This document shows positions 12,301 through 20,807 of a stretch of DNA of 64,000 nucleotides, in pieces (positions within the stretch are counted from its first letter, which is position 1; each line of letters begins with the position of its first letter). Location: NCBI GenBank assembly GCA_032622095.1, contig CP136063.1:94031980-94095979 (forward strand), read 5' to 3'. A model generated the notes under the pieces. The model ran no database searches. It saw only the letters and a list, made by a program, of their open reading frames with translations, and was not told the origin of the DNA. Source of the DNA: Siphonodentalium dalli. Lineage: Eukaryota > Mollusca > Scaphopoda > Gadilida > Siphonodentaliidae. Position numbers and translations under genes: made by a program.

Positions 12301-15300
12301 ATAATCGCCAACCTAATTGGTCGACTTCCGCGTCTGAGAGCGCATGCTCATCAGACTCGCTTAAAGTTTCAAACCCGGAAGTGGAATCCTAATCGTTACC
12401 GCAATCAGATTCACCGGAATCGGACGAGTCAACCCTCTTTCGCTTTGATAGTATCGGAATTTCGTTACCAAGTTCGTAATCATCGTCATCACTGCTGAGA
12501 AAGATACATGGTGAATAGTCTTGTCGTCGTTTAACCATTGGTGTGTTGTTTGTTAAAATCACGTTCACTGGTTGCAAATTCCGAGGTGCGCATTTGAAAT
12601 TTTCGGAGTGCGTATTTAATAACTCGCTGGTTTTTAGATCCGCACGCGCAAAGGCGCGGAAGCGCAATTGCGCGCCTCAAAATCGAGGGACTGGAATCCC
12701 GAGAGTATTATTCAAAGAAATGGATATAAGTATGATGCTTTGACAACATAAACACTGACAAACTGACTCTCTCTAAAGACAACAGACTCAAATAGATATT
12801 TTGTCATTTTTTTTACATTGTGTGCAGTAGTATAAAAAATACGAGCGCACATTTGATGTAAAGCACATGTTCATGAAGCTATACAGTGTTTACAGTCACG
12901 TGACTAGCAACACGACGCGCCGCCATGTTGTGTGTATAGAAAGTGTAAACAAAGTATTAGCGTAATAGGATTAGTGAAAGTATTTAACCTCCTGTCATGG
13001 CCTCGTTAGTCTTAATTGCGAATGCTACAAACACAATTAATAACTATGAATCCAAACTATATCGACAGCTTAGACAAGCCGACACGGGAACGTTATTATG
13101 CAAAAATATCGCTTGTTGAAAACATCGATCCGTACAATTTGCCGAAGTCCGAATGGAGTTGCGACGTCGATGTGTTCCCAAAAGTTACATATCCAGACAT
13201 CGTGAACTATATGCTGTACACCAAAAGTGCATATACATTGAATGATTTGAAAAGTTACAAGGGTCTTGAAGCTTACAATCAGTTTGTTTGCGGTTGGGTC
13301 ACCGATATTCGTGCAAAAGTCGTCGGAAGTAAAGTTATCGTTACAGAACGTGTTATGCATTCTCAAAGTGTCAACAAAACAGCTCTTCGTCCATGGATTA
13401 TTTGTGAAAATAACGGCGAAATTCTATCTACACATTGTGATTGCATGGCAGGACTTGGGGAGGCATGCACTCATGTTGGTGCTATTATGTTTATGTTGGA
13501 GGCAACATTGAAACACAGAGAGAAAAAGACAGTTACCCAGGAAAAGGTGTACTGGCTCCCACCTTCATCTTCAAAAGACAAGGTGCAATATAAGAAGGTG
13601 AGAGACATCGACTACAGGTCAGAAAAGGCCAGAAAACGTCACATTGACTGTTTGTTATCACCGGATGTTTCTAAACGTGCTAAGTCAACACCTTCTAAAC
13701 TATCAAATGTTGAAAAACCAACAGAGAGTGAATTTGAAGATCTATTCAACAAACTAAGCCAGAAAGGGAGACCAGCAATTCTTTCAATAATACCCGGACA
13801 TGCAGAAAATTACATACCATCGACTGCATCAAAAGAATTGCCCCAACAACTACAACTCCTGTTCAACGAAAATTCCACCACAATGAGTCTCGAGGAACTT
13901 GTCGAACAATCAAAAACACTGTTGGAAAATATCTGTGTAACAGAACATCAATCAGCGACCGTAGAGAGACTGACGAAAGCTCAATCTGGTTCGAAAAGTT
14001 GGAATAAGTTTCGAGCAGGTAGAGTCACAGCATCAAGAGCCAAATCTGTATGTCGGACAAATGTTAAAAATCCAGCTAGATCACTAATAAAATCCATCTG
14101 TTATCCGATTCCAACAAGTTCATAAGTGACGCGACGGAATGGGGTTGTGACCATGAACATGTTGCTGTTGAACTTTACAGGAAACATATGGAGAAGCAAC
14201 ACACAAATTTCAAGGTGACGAAATGTGGTTTCGTCATAAGCACTGAATATCCTTACATAGGTGCTTCACCAGATGCCTTCATTGAATGTGAGTGTTGTGG
14301 CAAAGGTGTTTTGGAAGTGAAGTGTCCCTACTGTGCTCGCGATAAACATTTCCAGGACATGATGGGCGAAAAAACATTTTGTCTGCATGACATTGCTAAC
14401 AAGCCAGCACTCAAAACTGATCACAGCTATTATTACCAGCTTCAGTGCCAAATATTCACATGCAAAGTTCTTTTCAGTGATTTCGCTCTGTGGACTAAGG
14501 ACAGCATTCACATTGAACGCATCAAACCCGATATTGAACTTTGGAATGTGATATGTGAAAAAGCGTTATGGTTTTTCAGAACAGCTGTACTGCCAGAAAT
14601 TGTTGGAAAATATTATACACGAACTGCACTACCTTTGGCCAATATTCCAAACAATGAAGCTGCCAATTCAGTTGATCTGTTTTGTTACTGTCAGACGCCT
14701 CATGATGACAATGCAAAATATGTAGGATGTGACAATGATGATTGTAAGCTACAATGGATCCATTTCAAATGTGCGGGGTTAAAATCAACACCGAAGGGCG
14801 AATGGTTCTGTAGAGTATGTAGGCCAAAGATATTATCAAAATAATGTGCCAATTAATACAAGTATGTGCCTTTTTGTTCATAATTGTTATCTTTATTGCA
14901 TATATCATATTTAGTTTTTTCACTATTAAATAATGTTAAAATTTAAAACGCTCTTTATTTTATAACCATTTTGCCATTTTTGGTCATGGACGCTCTTTGT
15001 AAGATATAGATCACTGGAATATTTGCAAGGCTGAAAAAAAGTTTAAAACGTGTCAACTCTGATAGACCATCTTTACATATGTATATGAGGTGCCTTTTTA
15101 TGACTTCAAAAACATTTACTTAAATGGTGCGATAATTATTTTATGTTAAGTAATGCATGGACTTTGTGTGTGAAATGTGATATGTGAGGAGGATGTCCTA
15201 ATCCTTTGGGTTGTGCAAATCCACTTAATTTGGTTAGCACCTCATTAAGTGGCGTTGACACTGTGGATTAGTGCTTCCCTTCACATTGAGCCAGATGTGT

Positions 15301-18092
15301 CAACTGATTAATTAGTCACCGATAATTGGGCATTAAAAGCATTCACACTAACGTTATATGAACGAATATTGAAACAAAAGTAAGCGGATATCTTTTATCT
15401 AGTTTCATTAAAATACGAATATATGAACATCTTTAACAACTGGTATCAACTAATGAAATTGAAGACCTTTCACTCAGCCGATACAATAGAGTCAAACATA
15501 TTAGGAATTGCATAACATACTGTCACAATTTTATCAACAAGAGGTATTCCATCCTCACCATTCATTAAAAAGTCAATTGGAATATTTCCATGGAGAATAG
15601 TGAACTTATTTTTCACAAGTCCAATCACTCTTTCCACGTGGATTCTGACATTTGCTATTTCTCGTGTCTTTTCAATGTCAAGAGCACTCAGTTGAGATTT
15701 CCCTTTCGTGAAAGCTGGTATTTTCACTTCAGCACATCTTAGTCCGAAAGATTCCTGAACATCAAACCCTCTGTCTGCAAGCACAAGGTCACCCGGTAGA
15801 AGTTTTTCCAGAAACCCAGAGTCTTCTGTGATAAATTTATCACTACATCGTCCCCCGTAGGCATCAGAAATAAATAATGTTGTACCTTGTAGGGTAATTC
15901 CTATGAGGAACTTTATAGTGTTGTGGTGTTTATACTGGGACCACGATTCGGCCCTTGCCTGCAGATTTGATGGTCTGTCCGTGAATATTTCAAAGCAATC
16001 GATGATGGATGCAACTCTCAATCCAAATGAACGTTTGAACTGTTATGGCATTGTCATTCGTAGCTCCTCACATCCAGGCCAACGAATAAGTTCTTGAAAT
16101 CTATTGTAGAGCATGTGGGTCATAGAGTGAAATGTTCGCGAAATCGTCGCAACTGAAACACCAAACATATACCCAAGAAATTCCAATGGGAGATTCATAC
16201 GATATTTCATGAAGACTACAATGAATCGCTCAAATTTGGTTAGACAATTCATCCTACCCTCTGATATATTTCGCTCACAGAAATGGAAAATTGTCATCAA
16301 CACAAAGAAACTAGGGAAACCTGTGATGCATCTAACTTTGTTGTCGTCTCCTTGGAATGATTCGGGTGTATAACTTCTCTTTTTCACCTCATTTTTGTAG
16401 CACCTTTCTTCATCCCTCAAATTCTGCATTTCATCTCGTATGTTTTTCGGAATGTTTGAATCACTTCCAGCTTTACCAGTCTCAAGACTGCCTAACAGAA
16501 AGAATTTGCAACGGTTGCCTTGTATGTGTACGGTTGGTTGTTCACAGTCCATGGGTGCATCATGTGAAAGTTGAGGAGTTGCCAGGTTGATCAAAGTTTT
16601 TGCCATCTCAAACTTTTCCAATGTCAGTCGTCTCCGTTTTACTCGATGATATCTGCCAACCTTTTCCGAACTAAGTGGTGTTTGATTCACATCATGCTCC
16701 ATCAATTTCATATTTAATGATGGAATCCAATCAGGACTTGTAGAATCATACAGGTCTGATGGTTTACCTGGTGGGATAAAAAATAATGGCATTAGAATCC
16801 ATCTTACTGTTTTTTACGTTTGGGGTGTGATCATGATCTTACAATTTGCATGTATCTGGAAAAGTTTAATAAATTACATCTACCGGTGATATTATATGAT
16901 AGGAACAGAGACTGGATATTATAGAATGACTGATGGAGATATGTATATATGTTTGTTTTAATCTGACAAATGAGCACACACTATGCTACCAAAACGAAAT
17001 ATATATATAAAATATAATTATTTGGACTTTATGGTTGCGACTTGTTTTCAATACGTACGTCCATTCACGACGCTTTATGCTAAAAAAACTTTCTGCTGCA
17101 TGGGAAATACGAAGTCAATAATAAATATTAATACTTACCGTTTATGAAATGCCAGGAACAAACTTTGGAATAATTTGTAACCGCTTTCACTCTGTCAAGT
17201 TTAGCGATCCAAGCTGTACGCCGGCGTTCGGAAAGTTGCAAAGTTTTTTGTCCTTGTTGCGAAATTATCGAAGGTATTGCGTAAAAAGACCAAATAGATT
17301 TGTCGTTTTCATCCTTCTCATTCGTTGTGTGTGAACAACCCTGAACAAAACAGTTATGCGGCATGATTAACTACGATAAAACACAAAATATTATGAGAAT
17401 CGCATGCGTATCTGGCGATTGTTTATATAATCACTATACACATGTCATGGCCGCTGCCGCAATGCACACTGGGATGCGTGACGTCACCTGTAAACACTGT
17501 ATTCTGTAAAATACAACAGAATGGCCTTTCGTAGTATATACAATACTATTTTCATAAATGCTTACTTACTATATACCATATCATATTATTTAAACACTGA
17601 CAATAAGTAGACAACGAACATGAAATTCCATGATCATTCTTATCTAATCTGCTAGTATGAAAACTGTTTGGCCTTGGGTATTTACGGTAATATTAACCAA
17701 CGAAATTAGGGAAGACAATTTGAACTTTTGTCAATTTACTTTACATTATTTTAAGAAGTTATCATCGGATATAATCACATGCGCGTGCCTTAGTGTGTAA
17801 TGTTGCGGCCTCTGCTAATTCATATACGTTTGTTGCAAAGAATGAACTTATGAAGTTGAATTCGTTTGTTTTCGAACGGAAAATCAAAAATAAAATGTGT
17901 GAAATTCAATTTCATTTTCGGATGCATTTTATTAATCACCTCACGAACGCGTTCTTTGAATTCACTGAAACTAAACAGGCCGCCTGTATGTATCTTTATT
18001 TCAGGAGATTCTTCATGTCGCCTGTCAAATATGTAGACAAAAGCATCGTCGTCGTCCGTTCCGCCGCTCACGTTCTTCTTGGACGACGCCAT
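214..18092 (-). CDS. SMCHD1: SMCHD1 homologue, 5' part of gene (6 exons visible, 3' end outside window)
   Basis: Spliced gene on the minus strand. Exons in transcript order are 18092-17940, 11006-10928, 9670-9512, 7100-7017, 1791-1658 and 352-214, giving about 249 codons. Joined, they follow the N-terminus of vertebrate SMCHD1 in order: a ubiquitin-like region, then the conserved block with LPHYDT and [13 protein letters not shown], then GHKL ATPase motifs [14 protein letters not shown] and GVGGKQ. SMCHD1 is a non-canonical SMC protein of roughly 2000 residues in mammals, acting in nuclear gene silencing (X inactivation, imprinted clusters, repeats). The hinge domain and the rest of the protein lie beyond the left edge. 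Phases at the exon joins are 0, 1, 1, 0, 2, provided one extra base in exon 4 is discounted. The homology is recalled family knowledge; the junctions and motifs are read directly. Confidence 0.93.
353..1312. other. SMCHD1 intron 5, mostly unassigned
   Basis: AT-rich intronic sequence with a short G run near 776-783 and no recognisable gene. The small open frame at 385-597 has no features of a real protein. Confidence 0.5.
1313..1573. repeat. Family C TTAA-flanked MITE
   Basis: Begins TTAACCCATCCATGACTGG and ends near GCCATAAAAGGGG. It contains two internal hairpins built on TATATAAGAGAATGCA. Same family as 2161-2414, 31651-31881, 37317-37576, 43986-44233 and 56960-57221. TTAA ends and CCCTT termini are typical of piggyBac-type elements. 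Confidence 0.75.
1658..1791 (-). CDS. SMCHD1: SMCHD1 exon 5 (ATPase motif II)
   Basis: Acceptor TTTTTCAG|TTC, donor AAGGG|GTAAGT, phase 0 in and phase 2 out. It encodes [20 protein letters not shown] and then VYRLSKF. DNGKGM is the DxGxG nucleotide-binding motif of GHKL ATPases. [12 protein letters not shown] is characteristic of SMCHD1. Confidence 0.96.
2161..2414. repeat. Family C TTAA-flanked MITE
   Basis: A well preserved copy. It begins TTAACCCTTCCATGACTGG and ends CATGAAAGGGTTAA, so the TTAA is present on both sides. It contains the two TATATAAGAGAATGCA-type hairpins of the family. Confidence 0.82.
2574..2869. repeat. Family B palindromic element (TA-flanked)
   Basis: Long palindrome with ends CAGTAATGCTCTAAATAATC and its complement, flanked by TA on both sides. 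The left arm has an extra duplicated segment. TA flanks fit a Tc1/mariner-like non-autonomous element; the assignment is inference. Confidence 0.82.
2877..3839. other. SMCHD1 intron 4, unassigned
   Basis: No gene or clear repeat unit recognised. There is a short C run near 3011-3020. Confidence 0.4.
3840..5290. repeat. Diverged tandem array, about 150-bp unit, with GACG-rich end
   Basis: Clearest copies lie at about 4905-5055 and 5056-5200 and share ACTATACAGGTGAGG with GTGTGTCAT; older copies extend left to about 3840. The array ends in a run of GACGGACAGACG at about 5200-5240, a frequent terminus of such invertebrate repeats. A poly-G tract sits at about 4400-4416. The open frames here are repeat readings, not genes. 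Confidence 0.6.
5486..6325. repeat. Tandem array rich in TCAAGGTCA nuclear-receptor-like half sites
   Basis: Five or so units of about 125-130 bp. Each has TTTGACCTTGAA followed 10-20 bases later by TTTCAAGGTCAAGGTCA, then a conserved stretch ending near TACCAAGTTTCATCGAAATC. The right end runs into a CA-rich segment and an AT-rich tail. Confidence 0.8.
6326..6660. other. SMCHD1 intron 4, unassigned
   Basis: No gene, hairpin or repeat unit recognised. The sequence contains a GTCATGTGACGTCA segment near 6584-6597. Confidence 0.35.
6700..7016 (-). repeat. Intronic tandem copies of the SMCHD1 exon 4 tail and splice donor
   Basis: About three extra diverged copies (near 6905-6960, 6806-6862 and 6711-6760) of the segment CTGCA..GACAGAATAAT..AGACTG|GTGAGT that ends exon 4, at a spacing of about 100 bp. 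Copies 2 and 3 retain GTGAGT and GTAAGT donors. The exon's second frame stays open through the whole array on the minus strand. Smaller CCACCAGTCTT subunits alternate with these. Confidence 0.8.
7017..7100 (-). CDS. SMCHD1: SMCHD1 exon 4 (ATPase motif I), carries a one-base frameshift
   Basis: Acceptor TTCTTGCAG|CA; after the phase 1 join it reads [12 protein letters not shown], the GHKL motif I with the Glu and Asp-Asn that bind ATP and magnesium. The predicted donor is CTG|GTGAGT. In the entry frame a stop TAA appears 15 codons in. One base over, the frame reads [12 protein letters not shown], matching the next conserved strand and leaving in phase 0 as exon 5 needs. The 84-nt exon is therefore one base too long, with the extra base near 7034-7038 (GCAAATAAT). 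This is either an assembly or polymorphism error or a real lesion. The 3' end of the exon is repeated in the following intron. Confidence 0.88.
7101..7805. other. SMCHD1 intron 3, unassigned part
   Basis: A short local duplication (AAATGCATATGCTGCAA and AAATGCACATGCTGCAA) lies at about 7090-7145. Nothing else recognised. Confidence 0.4.
7806..9405. mobile_element. Outer hAT-like non-autonomous element
   Basis: Ends CAGGATTCATGCT and AGCATGAATCCTG are inverted repeats. Flanking 8-mers TTTAGGAG and CATAGGAG match at 6 of 8 positions, consistent with an aged 8-bp hAT target duplication. A second element (8065-9158) sits inside. No transposase was seen. Confidence 0.65.
8065..9158. mobile_element. 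Inner hAT-like non-autonomous element
   Basis: Termini CAGGGTTTCCGCCAGG and CCTGGCGGAAACCCTG are perfect inverted repeats, flanked by the direct repeat GATATAC on both sides. hAT ends commonly begin CAGxG. The body is 1.09 kb, holds a C tract at about 8360-8392 and has no coding sequence I recognise. Confidence 0.8.
9512..9670 (-). CDS. SMCHD1: SMCHD1 exon 3
   Basis: Acceptor TTCTTGCAG|AT and donor CTAC|GTAAGT, phase 1 in and phase 1 out. It encodes a conserved segment containing [20 protein letters not shown] then QNPL, nearly identical to the block before the ATPase domain of vertebrate SMCHD1. This is the strongest single piece of evidence for the gene identity. Confidence 0.96.
9854..10128. 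repeat. Family D TTAA-flanked MITE
   Basis: Starts TTAACCCTTTCTATACTAAA and ends GTATTTAGCACAGAAAGAGTTAA. Internally it has an AAGTTCAACA...TGTTGAACTT inverted segment. Related sequence at 32172-32676, 38961-39088 and about 49032-49253. Confidence 0.75.
10150..10900. other. SMCHD1 intron 2 with poly-G tract
   Basis: A G run of about 23 bases lies near 10592-10614. Copies of AAGTGCAG(A/G)CCCAAA and ATAGTGCAGG flank it on each side. No other feature recognised. Confidence 0.5.
10928..11006 (-). CDS. SMCHD1: SMCHD1 exon 2
   Basis: Acceptor is TTCATTCCAG|GGT and donor TGGG|GTAAGC, entering in phase 0 and leaving in phase 1. It encodes [20 protein letters not shown] and the next few residues, matching the end of the SMCHD1 N-terminal ubiquitin-like fold (FVITTTSRKEI in vertebrates). 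Intron 1 upstream is about 6.9 kb and carries the ISL2EU-like transposon. Confidence 0.92.
11107..11980. other. SMCHD1 intron 1, unassigned part
   Basis: Contains a GTCGACTAGTCG-type segment at about 11395-11440 resembling ends of hAT MITEs, with no matching second end found. The overlapping open frames between 11402 and 11995 on both strands look like chance frames. Confidence 0.35.
11986..12413. repeat. Inverted repeat around GGCGATTATCGCAATACGAT
   Basis: Two arms, 11986-12049 and 12281-12413, are inverted copies sharing CCGGTGAATCTGAT and GGCGATTATCGCAATACGAT. The right arm has about 70 extra bases. The spacer of about 230 bp is AT-rich. Confidence 0.7.
12280..12667 (-). pseudogene. Remnant of an acidic, Ser/Asp-rich N-terminus, probably transposase-derived
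   Basis: From a possible ATG near 12540 the minus strand reads [20 protein letters not shown], then [22 protein letters not shown] at about 12389 follows, after which the frame stays open with [15 protein letters not shown] and [17 protein letters not shown]. Acidic N-termini of this kind are common in piggyBac-like transposases, but no catalytic part is present, so the identity is a guess. Confidence 0.4.
13022..14844 (+). pseudogene. Transposon-encoded SWIM zinc finger + YqaJ-type nuclease + PHD finger protein, one frameshift
   Basis: From ATG 13022 (or 13046) the first frame runs to a stop at 14125. It has a SWIM-type zinc finger ([15 protein letters not shown], about 13438-13482), a basic linker, and the start of a YqaJ / lambda-exonuclease-like domain (GRVTASRA). 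Near 14103 one base is missing: the next frame continues directly with [20 protein letters not shown] and runs to the stop at 14844. It contains GASPDAF and LEVKCP (catalytic Asp and Glu-x-Lys) and ends in a PHD finger (CYCQ...GCDNDDC...WIHFKCAG...WFCRVC). YqaJ-like proteins are 5'-3' DNA exonucleases; the role in transposition is unproven. About 607 codons in total. Confidence 0.85.
14845..15469. other. Spacer between the two convergent transposon genes
   Basis: AT-rich, with 3' untranslated sequence of both genes expected. A CTTAAT..ATTAAG inverted segment lies near 15220-15250. No gene. Confidence 0.5.
15470..17364 (-). pseudogene. THAP-DDE transposase of the ISL2EU-like element (two exons, one premature stop)
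   Basis: Exon 1 (17364-17139) encodes a THAP zinc finger: [10 protein letters not shown], then C-x2-H in VCSWHF with FINGKP across the splice. Donor AACG|GTAAGT and acceptor CCCACCAG|GT join in phase 1. Exon 2 (16767-15470) holds a helix-turn-helix region ([11 protein letters not shown]) and a DDE_Tnp_4-type catalytic core: [17 protein letters not shown] and IHVERVIG, placing the D, D and E. The frame is broken once by a TAA at 16043-16045 between MTMP and QFKRSFG; otherwise about 507 codons remain open. The THAP domain should bind the element ends and the DDE core cut and join DNA. The stop suggests inactivity unless it is a sequence error. Confidence 0.88.
17503..17939. other. SMCHD1 intron 1 between transposon and exon 1
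   Basis: Unassigned AT-rich sequence; nothing recognised apart from the exon 1 donor. Confidence 0.45.
17940..18092 (-). CDS. SMCHD1: SMCHD1 exon 1 (start codon, N-terminal ubiquitin-like region)
   Basis: Starts at an ATG at 18092 in a good context (AACGATGG) and reads MASSKKN, an acidic run, then VYIFDRR, like the YLFDRR of vertebrate SMCHD1. It ends in frame (phase 0) at a GAG|GTGATT donor, giving 51 codons. An in-frame ATG at 18134 would add 14 residues but has a weaker context. Joining to exon 2 gives the same spacing to the FVI-TT motif as in vertebrates, which supports this donor. Confidence 0.9.
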
Positions 18093-18190
18093 CGTTGAAA
18101 TTGTAGTTTTATAAAAATTGAAATTCCACAACAAACTTGAAACGAAACGAGACTAGCTTCAAAACACTTTACAGAAGAAAATGGATTTTA
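18093..18190 (-). promoter_or_regulatory. SMCHD1: Probable SMCHD1 5' UTR and proximal promoter
   Basis: About 100 bp lie between the start codon and a MITE. No TATA box is obvious at a good distance. The transcription start cannot be fixed from sequence, and the promoter may include the MITE. Confidence 0.3.
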
Positions 18191-18436
18191 ATAAGCGATA
18201 TCATTGAGTCGCCACCATATTGGATCCATCCAGCATCCATTAGGAGGTTTAAGTGCTACAGGTCAAAGTTCTGGAGTAGCATTCAATATATGGAATTTTG
18301 AATATTCATGAGCTTTTGAATATTCAAAAGCTCCATAAATGGAATGCGACTCCTGAACTAAATTACCTGTAGCACTGAATGCACGGAATGGGGCTGGATG
18401 GATCCAACATGGTAGCGACTCGGTGATCTCGCTTAT
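18191..18436. repeat. MITE with about 40-bp inverted ends next to the SMCHD1 start
   Basis: Ends TAAGCGATATCATTGAGTCG and the complement of TAAGCGAGATCACCGAGTCG, continuing into ACCAT(A/G)TTGGATCCATCC on both sides. The centre is a GAATATTC palindrome. About 245 bp, starting about 100 bp upstream of the SMCHD1 ATG and abutting the next element. Confidence 0.75.
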
Positions 18437-18437
18437 A

Positions 18438-19511
18438 GGGGAGAGCGGGGCATGTTGGAACGTTTTTTATTCAATCACACAGTCAGGGAAATTTGAGCAT
18501 GGGGCCCTTCCTTTTTTCAACTTTTATCATTTATAGGATATAAAAGACTTTAAATATGGCATATTATTATGTATGATCTATTTCGCTTTCACATAGAAAA
18601 AGTCGAAAATAAATTCGTTCCAACATGCCCCGGGTTGTTTGAAACAAGGGGCAAATTGGAACATCGACCGGGGTAAGTCAGAACACTAATCGTATAAGGA
18701 ACACATATGAAATCAATTTATAATAGAGGTAAAACCACTAATATATTCCAAGAACTATATTAAATTGCTAGTATGAAACATAATAGCTGAGTTCGGTAAA
18801 TAAAATATGATAGAGAAATCGTCATCATTGGAAAACGCAACGCATCCAATGAAAACGTCGTTTCACATATAGGAGGGACGTAGCAGGGCAAAATTTGGAA
18901 GGGTTTTTAGCGCTATCGATACAAACCTCCCCATTTGCCACAAAAATAGTTATTCATCGACGAAAACGTATTGAAATCATATTTAGGACATGGTTGCAAG
19001 CAACTGAGATGCATTCATCCATAATTCCATCTGATTTTTTCCACAAGGGTTAGTTATACCAGCTCAATCCATAATTTTTATTGGGTTTTCCCGTAAGTCG
19101 CACTATGGGGACACAATGGGGTACGTGTTCCAACATGCCCCAAACGTGTAAAAGGGGTCTAATGGCACACGATCTTGGAAAGACACTAATTAATCGGTAA
19201 TTTTTGTTATTTATGACTGAAATGAAATCAAACTGGATCAACTGACATAATTTACACCCTTTATGTCCCGAAATTTTATCTTGAACATTGATGAAACCTG
19301 AAAATCGAAAAAATTACTTGATACCCCCCAAAAACGATTTTTTTGCATATCTCTTACACCATTCCGAGAATAGTCAGAATTGTGTGTGTTACTTGTGCAT
19401 ACAAGAGTGTTTTCCACAAATAGGTGGCAATTATAGATGCTGTTTTATTTTTTAACAAGAGAGGTGGGGTGTTTCAATGTGCCCCATGTTCCAACATGCC
19501 CCGGTCTCCCC
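18438..19511. mobile_element. TA-flanked 1.07-kb element with GGGGAGA(G/C)CGGGGCATGTT ends
   Basis: Left end GGGGAGAGCGGGGCATGTTG, right end the complement of GGGGAGACCGGGGCATGTTG, flanked by TA at 18436-18437 and 19512-19513. The motif CCAACATGCCCC recurs internally at about 18620 and 19130. There is no transposase frame. TA flanks suggest a Tc1/mariner-like origin. Confidence 0.75.
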
Positions 19512-19514
19512 TAC

Positions 19515-20790
19515 ATTTGAGAGGTTTAAAAAAAAAAACATTTTCGTTTTTGTCACTTAAGTACCGTACTGTATCAAAAACTTACTGCTATAATAATTAC
19601 AAACAGAGAGCAAACTGGAAACGGCACAATATATAAACATGAACGTAATATACATCGCTGATTTAGATAATTAAAGTGGTCAGCTGGGATTTCGAAATAC
19701 CCTAGAAATCACATCATCCCAATGGTGTATTGATCAACAGGCATGGTATGAACATTCTCTTTCTCAAACTTACAGAAATTTATTTATGCAGTGGGTGGCT
19801 GTCTTTATAAATGAAAATAATTATGAAATTTCTTGAATCAAGAACAATTAAGTTCCCTCGATCTCATGATTTTCAGATATAAATATATCATGATAGCATG
19901 GGTATTATTATAAACTGCATTTTTGAACAAAAAGTTCTATTTTTATAGAAGTTCTTGCTACCTGAAACAGTGGAATTTAAAAAATATTGTTCATGCCATA
20001 AACGTTTTGTACATGAAGTAATACTTTCGAAAAGGGTTGATGGTTCTTAAATATAGTTTCACAATAATCGTTTGCGCCAAATTTCAAAATTAATTCCAGA
20101 TATATTTTGACAAAATCCATTTTGAAATGTCAGGAAATTTTCAGAAAACGTTCTTCTGGTCCTTAAAGAAGCTCTAGGTATTTTCCGACAGCACTTCTAA
20201 CACCGACATTTTTTGATAATGAAACTCCTTGTGTTGTACATATAACGTACGTGTTGAAAACAAATAATACTTCTTAACAGAAATTGCTCTTAAAAAACAA
20301 TCATCAATTTCTTGTGACAAATATCGTTTTGGATATGTTTTTCATGGCAAATTTACTTAACTTTCTGTTTAAAGAATTTGATCTCTGTTGAAGATGTCTT
20401 AATTAAATTCTCTTTGTTATGGATAATAAATTGAACAAAATATCATAATTTGTTCATTTTTAAGGTTATGTTTTAAAAATGAATTCCTCTGACGATTGTC
20501 TACATCAGAGTGGTTAAAGATGGTCTAGGTCCCTTCCTATAAAAGTTTTATATAGTTTTCTGTGTATAAAATAATAGATAATCGAAGACCCCTGTCCGCC
20601 GTGTCCGGAAACGCTTCTATTAATTAATATAGATTATATTTATAATTTTCTGGTATTATAATACTTACGATCAATTTGGTAAATTTACTCCTCGCGTTCG
20701 TTTGGAGCGTAGAATGCATATAATAGATATAATAAAAGGTCAGCAGACCACAGTGTCCCCCGAAAAAGTGGCAAGTCGATGCCGCTTTGT
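19515..20790. other. Intergenic, unassigned
   Basis: AT-rich. No gene, palindrome or tandem unit recognised. Confidence 0.4.
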
Positions 20791-20807
20791 TGAAGAAATT
20801 AAAAAAA

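Larger units (their letters stand above)
12883..17500. mobile_element. ISL2EU-like DNA transposon, nearly complete, 4618 bp
   Basis: Terminal inverted repeats ACAGTGTTTACAG at 12883 and CTGTAAACACTGT ending at 17500, each followed inward by a CACGTGAC or GTGACGTCAC-type segment. The dinucleotide AT flanks both ends (12881-12882 and 17501-17502), consistent with a 2-bp target duplication. Inside are two convergent genes: a SWIM/YqaJ/PHD protein on the plus strand and a THAP-DDE transposase on the minus strand. This two-gene layout is what I recall for the ISL2EU (IS4EU) superfamily. Each gene carries one disabling change, so the copy is recent but apparently inactive. It sits in SMCHD1 intron 1. 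Confidence 0.85.
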
